Origin: Janthinobacterium fluminis
GTDB taxonomy: Bacteria > Pseudomonadota > Gammaproteobacteria > Burkholderiales > Burkholderiaceae_D
Reading direction: 5' to 3'
DNA: 64,000 bases
Assembly (NCBI RefSeq): GCF_028595325.1
Contig: NZ_JAQQXR010000016.1
Span: 1-64,000 of the forward strand
Under the pieces are notes generated by a model, which did not search any database, was not told the origin of the DNA, and saw only the letters and a program-made list of their open reading frames with translations. A program made the position numbers and the translations under genes. Positions 1 to 12,447 of the stretch are shown here, piece by piece. Position 1 is the stretch's first letter, and each line of letters starts with the position of its first letter.

Positions 1-106
1 CGCCGCGGCGGCGCGGCGCGCCCGGCGCGCCTGAGCCGGCGTCGTCGTCCCCGCGGCGGCGCCGGCCCGCCGCGCGCCCCGCCTTGCCCTCATCCTAGGA
101 GAGTCC

Positions 107-1259
107 ATGAGCACTGCCCCCCGATCTTTGCGCCCGCCCTTCGCGCCGGCGATCCTGGCCTTCGCCGACGGCCCGGTGTTCCGCGGCGTGTCGATCGGCG
201 CCGCCGGCCACACCTGCGGCGAGGTGGTCTTCAACACGGCCATGACGGGTTACCAGGAAATCCTCACCGACCCCAGTTACCGCAGCCAGATCGTGACGCT
301 GACCTATCCGCACATCGGCAACACCGGCGTCAACGTCGAGGACGCCGAGTCGGAGCGCATCGCCGCGGCCGGCCTGGTGATCAAGAACCTGCCGCTGCTG
401 GCCTCGAATTTCCGCTCGGCCCGCTCGCTGTCGGACTATCTGAAGGACGAGAACGTCGTCGCCATCGCCGGCGTCGACACGCGCAAGCTGACGCGCCTGC
501 TGCGCGAGCGCGGCGCGCAGAGCGGCGCCATCGTCGCCGGCACCGACCAGGCCGGCCACGCGCTGACGCTGGCGCGCGCCTTTCCCGGCTTGAGCGGCGT
601 CGACCTGGTGCGCCAGGTGACGACGCGCGAACCCTACGAGTGGCGCGAGACGGAATGGCTGCTGGGCCGCGGCCACGGCCGCCTGGAGCGGCCCGGCCGC
701 CGCGTCGTGGCGATCGACTACGGCGTCAAGCGCAACATCCTGCGCATGCTGGCCGCGCGCGGCTGCCAGATCACCGTGCTGCCGGCCCACACCTCGGCGG
801 CGCAGGCGCTGGCGCACCATCCGGACGGCATCTTCCTCGGCAACGGCCCGGGCGACCCGGCGCCGTGCGACTACGCCATCGGCGCCTGCCGCGACTTGAT
901 CGAGCACGGCATTCCCACCTTCGGCATCTGCTTCGGCCACCAGATCATGGCGCTGGCCTCGGGCGCGACGACGCGCAAGATGAAGTTCGGCCACCACGGC
1001 GCCAACCATCCGGTGCAGGACCTCGACAGCGGCCACGTGATGATCACCTCGCAGAACCACGGTTTCGCCGTCGACCTCGAATCGCTGCCGGCCAACTGCC
1101 GCGTCACCCACCTGTCGCTGTTCGACGGCTCGCTGCAGGGCTTCGCCCGCACGGACAAGCCGGCGTTCGGCTTCCAGGGCCATCCCGAGGGCGCGCCCGG
1201 TCCGCATGACATCGGCCACCTGTTCGACCGTTTCGTGACCTTGATGGAGAAGCATAAAA

Positions 1260-1267
<8 letters not shown>
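107..1267 (+). CDS. carA: Carbamoyl-phosphate synthase small subunit (glutamine amidotransferase)
   Basis: It hydrolyses glutamine and passes ammonia to the large subunit for carbamoyl phosphate synthesis (arginine and pyrimidine pathways). The 386-residue length is normal for CarA. The N-terminal CPSase_sm_chain domain is clear (FNTAMTGYQEILTDPSY, residues about 43-59). The class I amidotransferase domain keeps the nucleophile Cys275 in FGICFGHQ and the His/Glu of the GHPEGAPGPHD segment near residue 358, so catalysis should be intact. The start is set by AGGAGAG a few bases before ATG 107. The stop overlaps the start of the carB-like gene by 8 bases, which implies translational coupling. 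The 106 bases upstream are extremely GC-rich and contain a TGA at 32-34 that could end a preceding gene; nothing more can be said about them. Confidence 0.95.
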
Positions 1268-5083
<3,816 letters not shown>

Positions 5084-5087
<4 letters not shown>

Positions 5088-6544
5088 ACGGCGCCCCCGG
5101 CTTGGCGCAGCCGCATGCGCAGGCCGACCGGCGACATCACGAAGCCCATCAGCTCGCGCGCCTCCCGGCCGTCCGGCGTATCGACGCCGGCCAGCTCGAA
5201 GCGCGCCAGCAGCATGGCCACGACGATCTTCATTTCAAGCAAAGCCAGGTAGCGGCCCGGGCAGGTGCGCGGCCCGGCGCCGAAGGGCAGCGACAGGTGT
5301 TTGTCGGGCGGACCCACCTCGTCCTTGCGCAGCCAGCGCTGCGGATCGAAGGCGGCGCCGTCCTGCACGTGCGTGTCGGCGACGCTGTCCTTGCGCATCA
5401 CGCACCAGAGCGTCGTGCCGGCCGGTACAGCGACATCGCCGACGACGCTGTCGCGCAGCGCCTCCAGCGGCAGATACGGCGCCACCGGCTTGAGGCGCAT
5501 CGCCTCGCTGGCGCAGGCGCCCAGATACTCAAGCGCGTCCATCTGTTCGACGCAAAAGGCGGCCGGATCGGGGGCCACGCGGCGCACTTCGTCCTGCGCC
5601 TTGCGCAGCGCTTGCGGGTGGCAATGCAGCAGATACAGCATCCAGGCGATGGTATTGGCGGTGGTGTCCTCGCCGGCCAGCAGCATCGTCGCGACATTGC
5701 CGCCGACGGTGTCGTCGTCGACGCCGCTGCCCTCCTGGTCGGCGGCGGCGAGCATCGCCTCGAGCAGATTCGCGGGCCGCGCGCGCCGCGCCGGCTCGGC
5801 CTGCATGCGCCGGCGCGCCTGCCCGACCAGATCGGCGACGGCCGCCGTCAGCCCCGCCGCGCTGCGCTCCAGGCGGCGGTCGGCCGGCAGCCTGACATAG
5901 CGCCAGTAGGGGAACAGCGCCAGGCTGCGCCGCGCCACGGCCGGCAGCATGACGTCGAGGTGGCGCTGGATCACGTCCTCGCCGGAGTCGATGGTGTTGA
6001 CCTCGGTGCCGAACGCCAGGCCGGCGATGATGTCGACCGTGTAGCGCTTCAAATCTTCGCTCAGATCGATGCTGCGGCCGCCGGCCGCGGCCGCCTCCCA
6101 GCGCCGCTGCAGGCGCAGCGCCACCGTCACCAGTGCCGGGAAGTACGCCCTGATCGCGGCTGGCGCGAAACCCTGCATCACCATGCGGCGCTGGTTGCGC
6201 CAGTCCGCGCCCTCGGCCAGGAACAGGCCGGTGATGCCGCCGATTTCCAGCGCCACGTCGGCCGTGACGCTGGGCCGGCGAAAGCCGTCCGGGCGTTCCC
6301 GCAGCACCGCCGAGACGTGCTCGTGGCCGGCCACCACCAGCATCGTGTTGCGCCCCAGGCGCAGGCGGAACAGCGGGCCGTAGCGGCGCGCCCAGCGCTC
6401 CACGTCCAGATGCACGCGCGTCGGCCGGATTTGCAGCGCGCTGCCCACCAGCGGCAGCGCGAACGGCCCCGGCAGCGAGGCGATCGAACGCAGCGCCGGA
6501 CTGCCGGCCGGCGCGTTAAGGGCGGTGCTCGAACTGAACGTCAT
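5084..6544 (-). CDS. Cytochrome P450
   Basis: This is a haem-thiolate monooxygenase of 486 residues. The haem-binding loop FGAGPRTCPGRYL supplies the cysteine ligand (Cys428), the I-helix oxygen-activation motif is AGEDTT, and the K-helix ExxR is EAMR. The start at 6544 (MTFSSS) is chosen over an upstream ATG because AAGGAG stands about 7 bases before it and the upstream extension is arginine-rich. There is no signal peptide or membrane anchor, so it should be soluble and need separate redox partners; no ferredoxin or reductase lies nearby. It converges on the CarB-like gene with a 4-base overlap and is divergent from an AraC-type regulator 117 bases away, which probably controls it. The substrate cannot be predicted. 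Confidence 0.92.
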
Positions 6545-6661
6545 GCGGACTCCTTTGTGATGGAATGATCGCCAGACTGTAGCGTCGCGGCGGCGCGCCG
6601 TCTTGAACGTTTCCGACAAAACGGCGCGCGGCAAAGCGGGCGCGGGTACAATCATCCGACC
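6545..6661. promoter_or_regulatory. Divergent promoter region between P450 and AraC-type regulator
   Basis: The 117 bases between the two divergent start codons must hold both promoters. They include AAGGAG serving the P450 start and an A+T-richer stretch near 6608-6660. I could not fix a convincing -35/-10 pair or operator. The assignment rests on gene arrangement. Confidence 0.35.
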
Positions 6662-7522
6662 ATGAGTGCAAGCATCCCCGCTTTACCGAGTACGCGTCTG
6701 ATCGCGCCGCGCCTGTCGCTGGCCGCCTGCGCGCGCGCCTATCTGGCGCGCAGCTCGATGGCTTGCGCGCCGCTGACGCCGCAGCAGCGCCTGAACCGCT
6801 TCCCGGCCAGCCCGCTGTGCAGCATCAGTTGGATGGTCGCGGGCGAAGCGGAAATGGTCGTGCCGATGCCGGGCGCCGTCGTGCCTGTCCCGGCCATGCT
6901 GTTCGGCGGGCCGCAGTCGCGTCCCACGGTGAGCTACAACCCGGGGCCCATGCACGGCTTCATGCTGCTGTTGTACCCGGCGGCGCTGCACAAGCTGACG
7001 GGCCTGGACATCTCCGCCTGGGTCGACCGTTTCGCGCCGGTCGAGGAGGCGCTGGGGCCGGACTGGGCCGCGATGGCGCGGCAGGCGCTGGCGGCGCCGG
7101 ACGACGCGGCCCGCGTGGCCCTGATCGAAGCGTTTCTTGAGCCGCGCTGGCTGGCCGCGCGGGCCGAGGACGACGGCCGCGGCGGCATCGTCGGCGACTG
7201 GGTCAAACGGCTCGGCGTGCAAGTGGCGGCGGCCGGCTGGGGCCGGGGCGCGCGCAACCTCGAACGCCGCGTCAAAGCGTGGGCGGGGCAGCCGATGCGC
7301 ACGTTGCGGCGCATGAGCCGGGCCGAGCAATCGTTCCTGTCCTGGCGCGCCGCCAAACTGGAAGGGCGGGCCTCGTGGGCCGACATCGCCGCCCGGGGCG
7401 GCTATGCCGACCAGGCCCACCTGTGCCGGGAAACCAAGGAAATCACCGGCCTGAGCCCGACCGAGCTGCTGCGCGCCGGCCAAGAGGACGAAAGCTACTG
7501 GGTCTACCGCATCTGGTCCTGA
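6662..7522 (+). CDS. AraC-family transcriptional regulator
   Basis: A 286-residue regulator. The N-terminal two thirds match the sensor half of a subgroup of AraC proteins and lack the classical cupin histidines. The C-terminal third carries the double helix-turn-helix: ASWADIAARGGYADQAHLCRE followed by ITGLSPTELLR, the usual end of the second HTH. It is transcribed away from the P450 gene, so regulation of that gene is the simplest hypothesis. The ligand is unknown. Confidence 0.85.
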   Translation: MSASIPALPSTRLIAPRLSLAACARAYLARSSMACAPLTPQQRLNRFPASPLCSISWMVAGEAEMVVPMPGAVVPVPAMLFGGPQSRPTVSYNPGPMHGFMLLLYPAALHKLTGLDISAWVDRFAPVEEALGPDWAAMARQALAAPDDAARVALIEAFLEPRWLAARAEDDGRGGIVGDWVKRLGVQVAAAGWGRGARNLERRVKAWAGQPMRTLRRMSRAEQSFLSWRAAKLEGRASWADIAARGGYADQAHLCRETKEITGLSPTELLRAGQEDESYWVYRIWS

Positions 7523-7531
7523 CGCCCGGCC

Positions 7532-8020
7532 TTAGCCGGCCGCTTGCGGCGGGCGGATGCCGGTGTACTGGGCGCCGACGAGTTTCCAGGTGCCGGCGCT
7601 TTTTTGCGCGACATAGCTGGCGCGCATCGCGAAGCTGCGGGTCTGGCCGCCGGCGCTCATCGTATAGGCCAGTCTGGCGATGACGATGGCGGTGTCGCCG
7701 CTGATGCGCGTGAGCGGTTCTTCGACGGCGACGGCCGGGGCCGGCCTTTTTTGTTCGGGCGCGTAAAACGCCAGCATTTTTTCGCGCGTGTCGACTTCGC
7801 CGGCCGGCGACACTTCGATGTAATTGTCGGCCGTCAGGGCACGCAGCGCGGCCTGGTCGAAGCCGCTTTGCGCCTGCGCGTGCTGGCGCACCAGCGCGAG
7901 GACGGCGTCGCCGTCGTCACCCGGCGCGGCGGCCGCCGGCTGCGTCGCGCCGATGAGGGAAAATGCCAGGCAGGCGGCGAAGAAGCTGGCCTTGCCGGGC
8001 AGGGTTTTGAGTGCGTGCAT
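7532..8020 (-). CDS. Exported SnoaL/DUF4440-like (NTF2-fold) protein
   Basis: A 162-residue protein with a signal peptide (KTLPGKASFFAACLAFSL then ATQPAAAAP). The mature part follows the SnoaL/DUF4440 pattern: a helix with VRQHAQAQSGFDQAALRALTADNYIEVSPAGEV, then strands ending in WKLVGAQYTGI. The start at 8020 (MHALKT) is preceded by AAGGAA; an upstream ATG would spoil the signal peptide. Such proteins can be small-molecule enzymes or calcium/calmodulin-kinase-association-like modules; function here is unknown. It converges on the AraC-type gene. Confidence 0.75.
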   Translation of the reverse strand: MHALKTLPGKASFFAACLAFSLIGATQPAAAAPGDDGDAVLALVRQHAQAQSGFDQAALRALTADNYIEVSPAGEVDTREKMLAFYAPEQKRPAPAVAVEEPLTRISGDTAIVIARLAYTMSAGGQTRSFAMRASYVAQKSAGTWKLVGAQYTGIRPPQAAG

Positions 8021-8143
8021 AGGATTCCTTGAGAGCGTGGTTCGGGGCTGCCGTGGCGCCATCGCGGGCCCACGGGCTAGCCGGATGATGCCGTTTTTTC
8101 ACCGTCGAATAGTCACCAATTCTCACCCTGCCGCCAATTCGCG

Positions 8144-9898
8144 CTACGTCGGCGCCTCGGTGTAGGCGACGCCCTTGGCCAGCAGCACTTCGTGGTGGCC
8201 GCGCCCCGGCGGTATCATCGGGAAGCAGTTTTCGTCGCCGGCCACGCGCACGTCGAGGAAGTAGGGGCCGTCGGCGTCCAGGCAGTCGGCCAGCGCGGCG
8301 TCGAGTTCTTCGCGCCGCGCCACCGTGCGCGCCTGCCAGCCGAAGGCCCGGGCCAGCGCGACGAAGTCGGGCAGGGCCTCGGTGTAACTGTGGCTGTAGC
8401 GCCCGCCGTGTATCAGCTCCTGCCATTGCCGCACCATGCCCATGTAGCCGTTGTTCGACAGGACCACCTTGACGGGCGCGCGGTGCTGGGTGGCGCTGGC
8501 CATTTCCTGGATGTTCATCAGGATCGAGGCGTCGCCGCTGACGCAGACGACGAGGGCGTCCGGGTGGGCGATTTGCGCGCCGATCGCGGCCGGCAGGCCG
8601 TAGCCCATCGTGCCGGCGCCGCCCGAGGTCAGCCAGCGCCCCGGCCGCTCGATGCGCAGGTGCTGCGCCGCCCACATCTGATGCTGGCCGACGTCGGTCG
8701 AGACGATGGCGTCGCGCCCGGCCAGCGCCGCCTGCAGACGGCTCATCAGCGCCTGCGGCACGATGCGCGCGGCGCTGTCGTCGAAGGCCAGCGAGCGCTG
8801 CGCGCGCCAGCCGTCGACGCGGCGCCACCACGGCGCCAGATCGGCCGGCGCCGGCAGCGCCGCCCGCAGCGCCGCCAGGATGGGCGCGCAGTCGCCGACG
8901 AGGGCGACGTCGGCCCGCACCACCTTGCCGATCGAGGCCGGGTCGATGTCGACGTGGATGATGGCCGCGTCCGGGCAGAAGGCGTCGAGGCGGCCCGTGA
9001 CGCGGTCGTCGAAGCGGGCGCCGACGCAGACGATCAGGTCGGCGTGGTGCATGGCCAGGTTCGCCTCCAGCGTGCCGTGCATGCCCAGCATGCCGAGGAA
9101 TTGCCGGTCGGAGCCGGGGAAGGCGCCAAGGCCGAGCAGTGTCAGCGTGCACGGTGCGCCGCTGGCATGCACCAGTTCGCGGAAGCTGGCGCAGGCGGCC
9201 GCGCCGGAATTGATCAGGCCGCCGCCGCCGTAGAACACGGGGCGGCGCGCGGCGGCGATCATGCGCGCCGCCTGGCCGATCTGGCCGGCGGCGGACGGCA
9301 GCGCGACGACGGCCGCCGCCTTCGCCGCCGGCGCCGTCCACGGCGCGCCGCGCACCGCGGCCAGCTGCAAGTCCTTGGGGAAGTCGACCAGCACCGGCCC
9401 GGGCCGCCCGCCGCTGGCCATCCGGTAGGCGTCGAGCAGCGTCGCGGCGACGTCCTCGGCGTCGCGGATTTGCTTGTTCCATTTGGTGACGGGGCGGGAA
9501 ATGCCGATGGCGTCGCATTCCTGGAAGGCGGCCGTGCCGATGGCCGTCGTGGCGACCTGGCCGCTGATGCAAATCACGGGCACGGAGTCGCAGAGGGCGT
9601 CGAGCAGGCCGGTGGTGGTGTTGCTCATGCCGGGGCCGGAGGTGACGAAGACGACGCCGGGCCGGCCCGTGCTGCGGGCGTAGCCCTCGGCCGCGTGCAC
9701 GGCGGCCTGTTCGTGGCGCACCAGCACGTGGCGCAGCCGCGGCTCGGCGTGCAGCGCGTCGTAGAGCGGCAGCACGGCGCCGCCGGGATAGCCGAAGACG
9801 GTGTCGACGCCCAGCGCCAGCAGGGTTTCGATCAGCACGGCGGCGCCGTTGCGGGGCGCGGCGTAGGGGAGGGGGGCGGCGTGGGCGGAAGTATGCAT
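8144..9898 (-). CDS. ilvB: Acetolactate synthase large subunit (thiamine-diphosphate enzyme)
   Basis: It condenses pyruvate with pyruvate or 2-oxobutyrate, the first common step of branched-chain amino acid synthesis. The 584 residues cover the three domains of the family: the N-terminal pyrimidine-binding domain with VFGYPGGAVLPLYDAL and the catalytic glutamate in VRHEQAAVHAAEGYAR; the central FAD-type domain (LGMLGMHGTLEANLAMHHAD); and the C-terminal pyrophosphate-binding domain (CVSGDASILMNIQEMASA ... NNGYMGMVRQWQE). The start at 9898 (MHTSAH) follows AAGGG very closely. No small regulatory subunit (ilvH/ilvM) is adjacent, so this is an orphan large subunit. It is divergent from an Lrp/AsnC gene, which suggests leucine- or amino-acid-responsive control. 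Confidence 0.9.
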   Translation of the reverse strand: MHTSAHAAPLPYAAPRNGAAVLIETLLALGVDTVFGYPGGAVLPLYDALHAEPRLRHVLVRHEQAAVHAAEGYARSTGRPGVVFVTSGPGMSNTTTGLLDALCDSVPVICISGQVATTAIGTAAFQECDAIGISRPVTKWNKQIRDAEDVAATLLDAYRMASGGRPGPVLVDFPKDLQLAAVRGAPWTAPAAKAAAVVALPSAAGQIGQAARMIAAARRPVFYGGGGLINSGAAACASFRELVHASGAPCTLTLLGLGAFPGSDRQFLGMLGMHGTLEANLAMHHADLIVCVGARFDDRVTGRLDAFCPDAAIIHVDIDPASIGKVVRADVALVGDCAPILAALRAALPAPADLAPWWRRVDGWRAQRSLAFDDSAARIVPQALMSRLQAALAGRDAIVSTDVGQHQMWAAQHLRIERPGRWLTSGGAGTMGYGLPAAIGAQIAHPDALVVCVSGDASILMNIQEMASATQHRAPVKVVLSNNGYMGMVRQWQELIHGGRYSHSYTEALPDFVALARAFGWQARTVARREELDAALADCLDADGPYFLDVRVAGDENCFPMIPPGRGHHEVLLAKGVAYTEAPT

Positions 9899-9997
9899 GC
9901 CCTTGATTCTGTTGCATAATACGGAGGAAAGGCTTCCATATTTCTCGTAAATTGCGAGCCATTCAGAAAAATTTACCGTAAAAATGGAAAATACAGA
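9899..9997. promoter_or_regulatory. Divergent A+T-rich promoter region between ilvB and the Lrp/AsnC gene
   Basis: This 99-base spacer is strikingly A+T-rich against its surroundings, especially 9935-9990, and holds short dyads such as CTCGTAAATTGCGAG. On the minus strand TATTAT near 9915-9920 could serve as the ilvB -10 box. Lrp-type proteins favour A+T-rich sites with imperfect dyads, so autoregulation and ilvB control from here is plausible but not shown. Confidence 0.4.
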
Positions 9998-10459
9998 ATG
10001 AGGCTGGACAAGTTCGACCGCGCCATCCTGAGCGCCCTGCAAGTGGACGCGCGCCTCAGCCTGCACGAATTGAGCGCCAAGGTCGGCCTGACCTCGTCGC
10101 CGTGCTGGGCGCGCATCAAGCGCATGGAGGAGGACGGCGTCATCGAGGGCTACACGGTGCGCGTCAACGCGGCCAAGGTGGGGCTGGCCGACACCGTCAT
10201 CGTGCAGGTGACGCTGGACGACCATTCCGACCAGGCGCTGTTCGAGTTCGGCCACGCGCTGGCGCTGATCCCCGAGGTGCTGGAAGCCTTCCTCGTGTCG
10301 GGCGACTACGATTACTACCTGCGCATCGCCGTCAGCGACACGCGCGACTACGAGCGCCTGCTGCGCGAGCGCCTCTACAAAATCCCCGGCATCCGCCACA
10401 GCAAATCGAGTTTTGTGTTGCGCCAGCTCAAGCAAAGCTATCTGCCGCTGCAACGCTGA
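9998..10459 (+). CDS. Lrp/AsnC-family transcriptional regulator
   Basis: A 153-residue protein of normal family length. It starts with the typical LDKFDRAILSALQVDARLS helix and an HTH (LHELSAKVGLTSSPCWARIKRMEEDGVIEGY). The RAM ligand-binding domain follows, with the characteristic VLEAFLVSGDYDYYLRIAV segment. It is transcribed away from ilvB over an A+T-rich spacer, so it probably controls that gene and itself. The effector, likely an amino acid, is not deducible. Confidence 0.93.
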   Translation: MRLDKFDRAILSALQVDARLSLHELSAKVGLTSSPCWARIKRMEEDGVIEGYTVRVNAAKVGLADTVIVQVTLDDHSDQALFEFGHALALIPEVLEAFLVSGDYDYYLRIAVSDTRDYERLLRERLYKIPGIRHSKSSFVLRQLKQSYLPLQR

Positions 10460-10590
10460 GGTCTTCCTCTAATCCCGGCGCCGGATGCGGATTGTTTAAA
10501 AAACATCCATTACAATCGGGCTTGATTCCGCGGCCACCACGGCGCCGCGGACGCCCTGGCCAGGCGCGATGGCCGTTCGGGAGAGTGCAC

Positions 10591-11163
10591 ATGAAGACGG
10601 GCCGGCCGATGCTTGCCGCAGCCGCGCTGACGTTTGCCGCCAGCGCCTTTTGCCAGGACGGCGCCGTCGCCCCGGCGGCGCCGCTTGCCGCCGGCGCCGA
10701 GCAAGCGGCGCCGGCCAAACCGCGCAAAAGCCTGTTCGCGCGTTTTCTGGCGCGTCCGGCGCCGGCGGCGGCGCCCGCCGCCATCGCCTGGCGCGCCCTC
10801 GACGACGAGGACATGCGCGGCGTGGTGGCGAAAGGTTACGCCAGCATCGTCTTCGCCCAGTCCCGGCTGCGGCCCCAGCCCGGCGCCGGCCAGAGCGGCC
10901 TGGGCAATCCGGACCTGCTGCTGAATCCGGTGCTGGGCATGCTGAGCGCAGATATCCTGGCGAAGGACGTGCTGTACGGCGCCGGCGGCGCGCTGCCGGT
11001 GTGGAACGCGGACGGCTCCGTGACGCTGGCGCTGCCCGACTGGGTCGGCACGATCGACGTGCCGAGCATCCGCGTCAACGCCGCCGACGACAACAGCTTC
11101 GGCAGCGTGCGCGTCAACGCCATCGACCTGAGCCGCACGACGATCACCGTCCGTCCGAAGTAG
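10591..11163 (+). CDS. Exported protein of unknown function
   Basis: A 190-residue protein with a signal peptide (RPMLAAAALTFAASAFCQ) and an Ala/Pro-rich segment up to about residue 65. The rest contains DEDMRGVVAKGYASIVF and a C-terminal stretch with paired short motifs (IDVPSIRVNAADDNSFGSV then RVNAIDLSRTTITV), suggestive of beta strands. I do not recognise the family. GGGAGAG precedes ATG 10591. It has no obvious operon partner. Confidence 0.65.
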   Translation: MKTGRPMLAAAALTFAASAFCQDGAVAPAAPLAAGAEQAAPAKPRKSLFARFLARPAPAAAPAAIAWRALDDEDMRGVVAKGYASIVFAQSRLRPQPGAGQSGLGNPDLLLNPVLGMLSADILAKDVLYGAGGALPVWNADGSVTLALPDWVGTIDVPSIRVNAADDNSFGSVRVNAIDLSRTTITVRPK

Positions 11164-11321
11164 CGCCGCGCACCCTTGAGTGGACTCAACGCGGCATGCC
11201 CGGTCTTGGCGGACTATCCAATGACGGGCCAGGCCGTTCCGGAGGTGTACCGATCCGCTGTCTGGCCGCGCGGCGCCCGCCTCGACGGTGGGCTTCCCCA
11301 GCCAGCAGCCAGGAGAAGGTC

Positions 11322-12164
11322 ATGAACAATACGGAGTCCTTGAGGCATATTGCCATCGTTTCAGAAACAGCGCGCGTAGGGTTTGACGAGGTCGCGCGCG
11401 TCAGCGCTGCGTTGCAAAAGCAAATGTTGCGCGATTTTTCGCCAATCTGGGGCGTGCAGGCAACCGTGGACGCATTTGCCAGCCTCGATGACGTGCCGAT
11501 CGACTACTGGCCGATTCTGGTGCAGGACGATATCGGCGTAGATGGCGCGTGGGGCATTCACAAGGACAAGGACGGGCAACCATTTGGTTTGGTGCGGTAT
11601 TCGCCGACGTGGTCATTGACGGCCAGCCACGAGGAGTTGGAAATGCTCTGCGACCCCGCGGGGAACAGACTGCAACCCGGAAAGTCCCCGATGCCGGGCC
11701 AAGGGCGGGTGCGTTTTCTGGTTGAGGTGTGCGACCCGTCGGAGGCGCATGCCTTTGCCTATCCTGTCAATGGCATCACGGTCTCCGACTTTTATACGCC
11801 GCGTTATTTCGATCCTGTCACCGCCCCAGGCACCCGTTATAGCTTTACCGGGGCCATCACCGAGCCACGCCAAGTGTTGCCCGGCGGCTACCTTAGCTGG
11901 CACGATACCGAGAGCGACCACTGGTTTCAGAAAATTCACTTCGGTTCCGAACCCGAGTTCCGCGACCTTGGACAGCTCTCCGACGCGCGGGAGAGTATCC
12001 GCAGTCAAATTTATGCCAGGACGCCGGAGGCATCGAAGCTGAAAGCGCCGGGGCAGCAAGCGACGCTGACCGCCAGCGCGGTTCAGCGCGAGGTCGCCAC
12101 CGCCAGCCGCGCCAAAGTGCATGTGCTGCGCGCGCAAATCGATGCCTTGCTGAGAAAAAAATGA
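11322..12164 (+). CDS. Unknown protein with a HExxE...DP motif (possible metalloprotein)
   Basis: A 280-residue protein without a signal peptide. Its most telling segment is TASHEELEMLCDPAGNR around His103. Several putative zinc peptidases have SHExxExxxDP in this form, but the canonical HExxH is absent, so activity is only an inference. Other parts (WGVQATVDAFASLDDVPIDYWPI; VNGITVSDFYTPRYFDP; GGYLSWHD) look like a well-conserved globular domain. The start at 11322 is preceded by AGGAGAAGG. A 60-residue gene follows 51 bases downstream on the same strand and probably belongs to the same transcript. Codon use is less GC-biased than in carAB, hinting at transfer. Confidence 0.7.
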   Translation: MNNTESLRHIAIVSETARVGFDEVARVSAALQKQMLRDFSPIWGVQATVDAFASLDDVPIDYWPILVQDDIGVDGAWGIHKDKDGQPFGLVRYSPTWSLTASHEELEMLCDPAGNRLQPGKSPMPGQGRVRFLVEVCDPSEAHAFAYPVNGITVSDFYTPRYFDPVTAPGTRYSFTGAITEPRQVLPGGYLSWHDTESDHWFQKIHFGSEPEFRDLGQLSDARESIRSQIYARTPEASKLKAPGQQATLTASAVQREVATASRAKVHVLRAQIDALLRKK

Positions 12165-12215
12165 ACTGAATCGCCATTGAGGTGTCTAATAGCAAAATTG
12201 TTCATGGAGGCTATC

Positions 12216-12398
12216 ATGGCAGACGATAACGCGGCCGCCCGCAAAGCGAGGGCGGAAAGCTTGCGCCGGAAAGTGCGGGAACTGGTAGGCGGGGTGGCCG
12301 CTACTCCCGGCCAAGCCGAGGTGCGGCGCCAGCCCGGTGGGGAAACCCCCGCCGAGTTTGTTCATCGCAAGATGCATGAATTGGACAGGAAAAAATAG
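12216..12398 (+). CDS. Small charged protein downstream of the HExxE protein
   Basis: A 60-residue, strongly charged protein rich in Ala, Arg and Glu, with predicted helix ARKARAESLRRKVRELVGG and a C-terminal motif TPAEFVHRKMHELDRKK. GGAGG five bases before ATG 12216 gives a good ribosome binding site and decides against the in-frame ATG at 12204. I do not recognise it. Its position suggests a partner, substrate or inhibitor of the preceding protein. Confidence 0.6.
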   Translation: MADDNAAARKARAESLRRKVRELVGGVAATPGQAEVRRQPGGETPAEFVHRKMHELDRKK

Positions 12399-12447
12399 CC
12401 CGGCGAAGCGTGGGCTGAGGGATGCGTAGGTCGGATGCGTATCTTGC

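Noticed and set aside
8192..9919. 575-codon + strand frame opposite ilvB
   Set aside because: It is a compositional shadow of ilvB with no recognisable domain.
10487..10516. TTGTTT and TACAAT as a promoter for the exported protein at 10591
   Set aside because: The spacing is only 13 bases, too short for a sigma-70 promoter.
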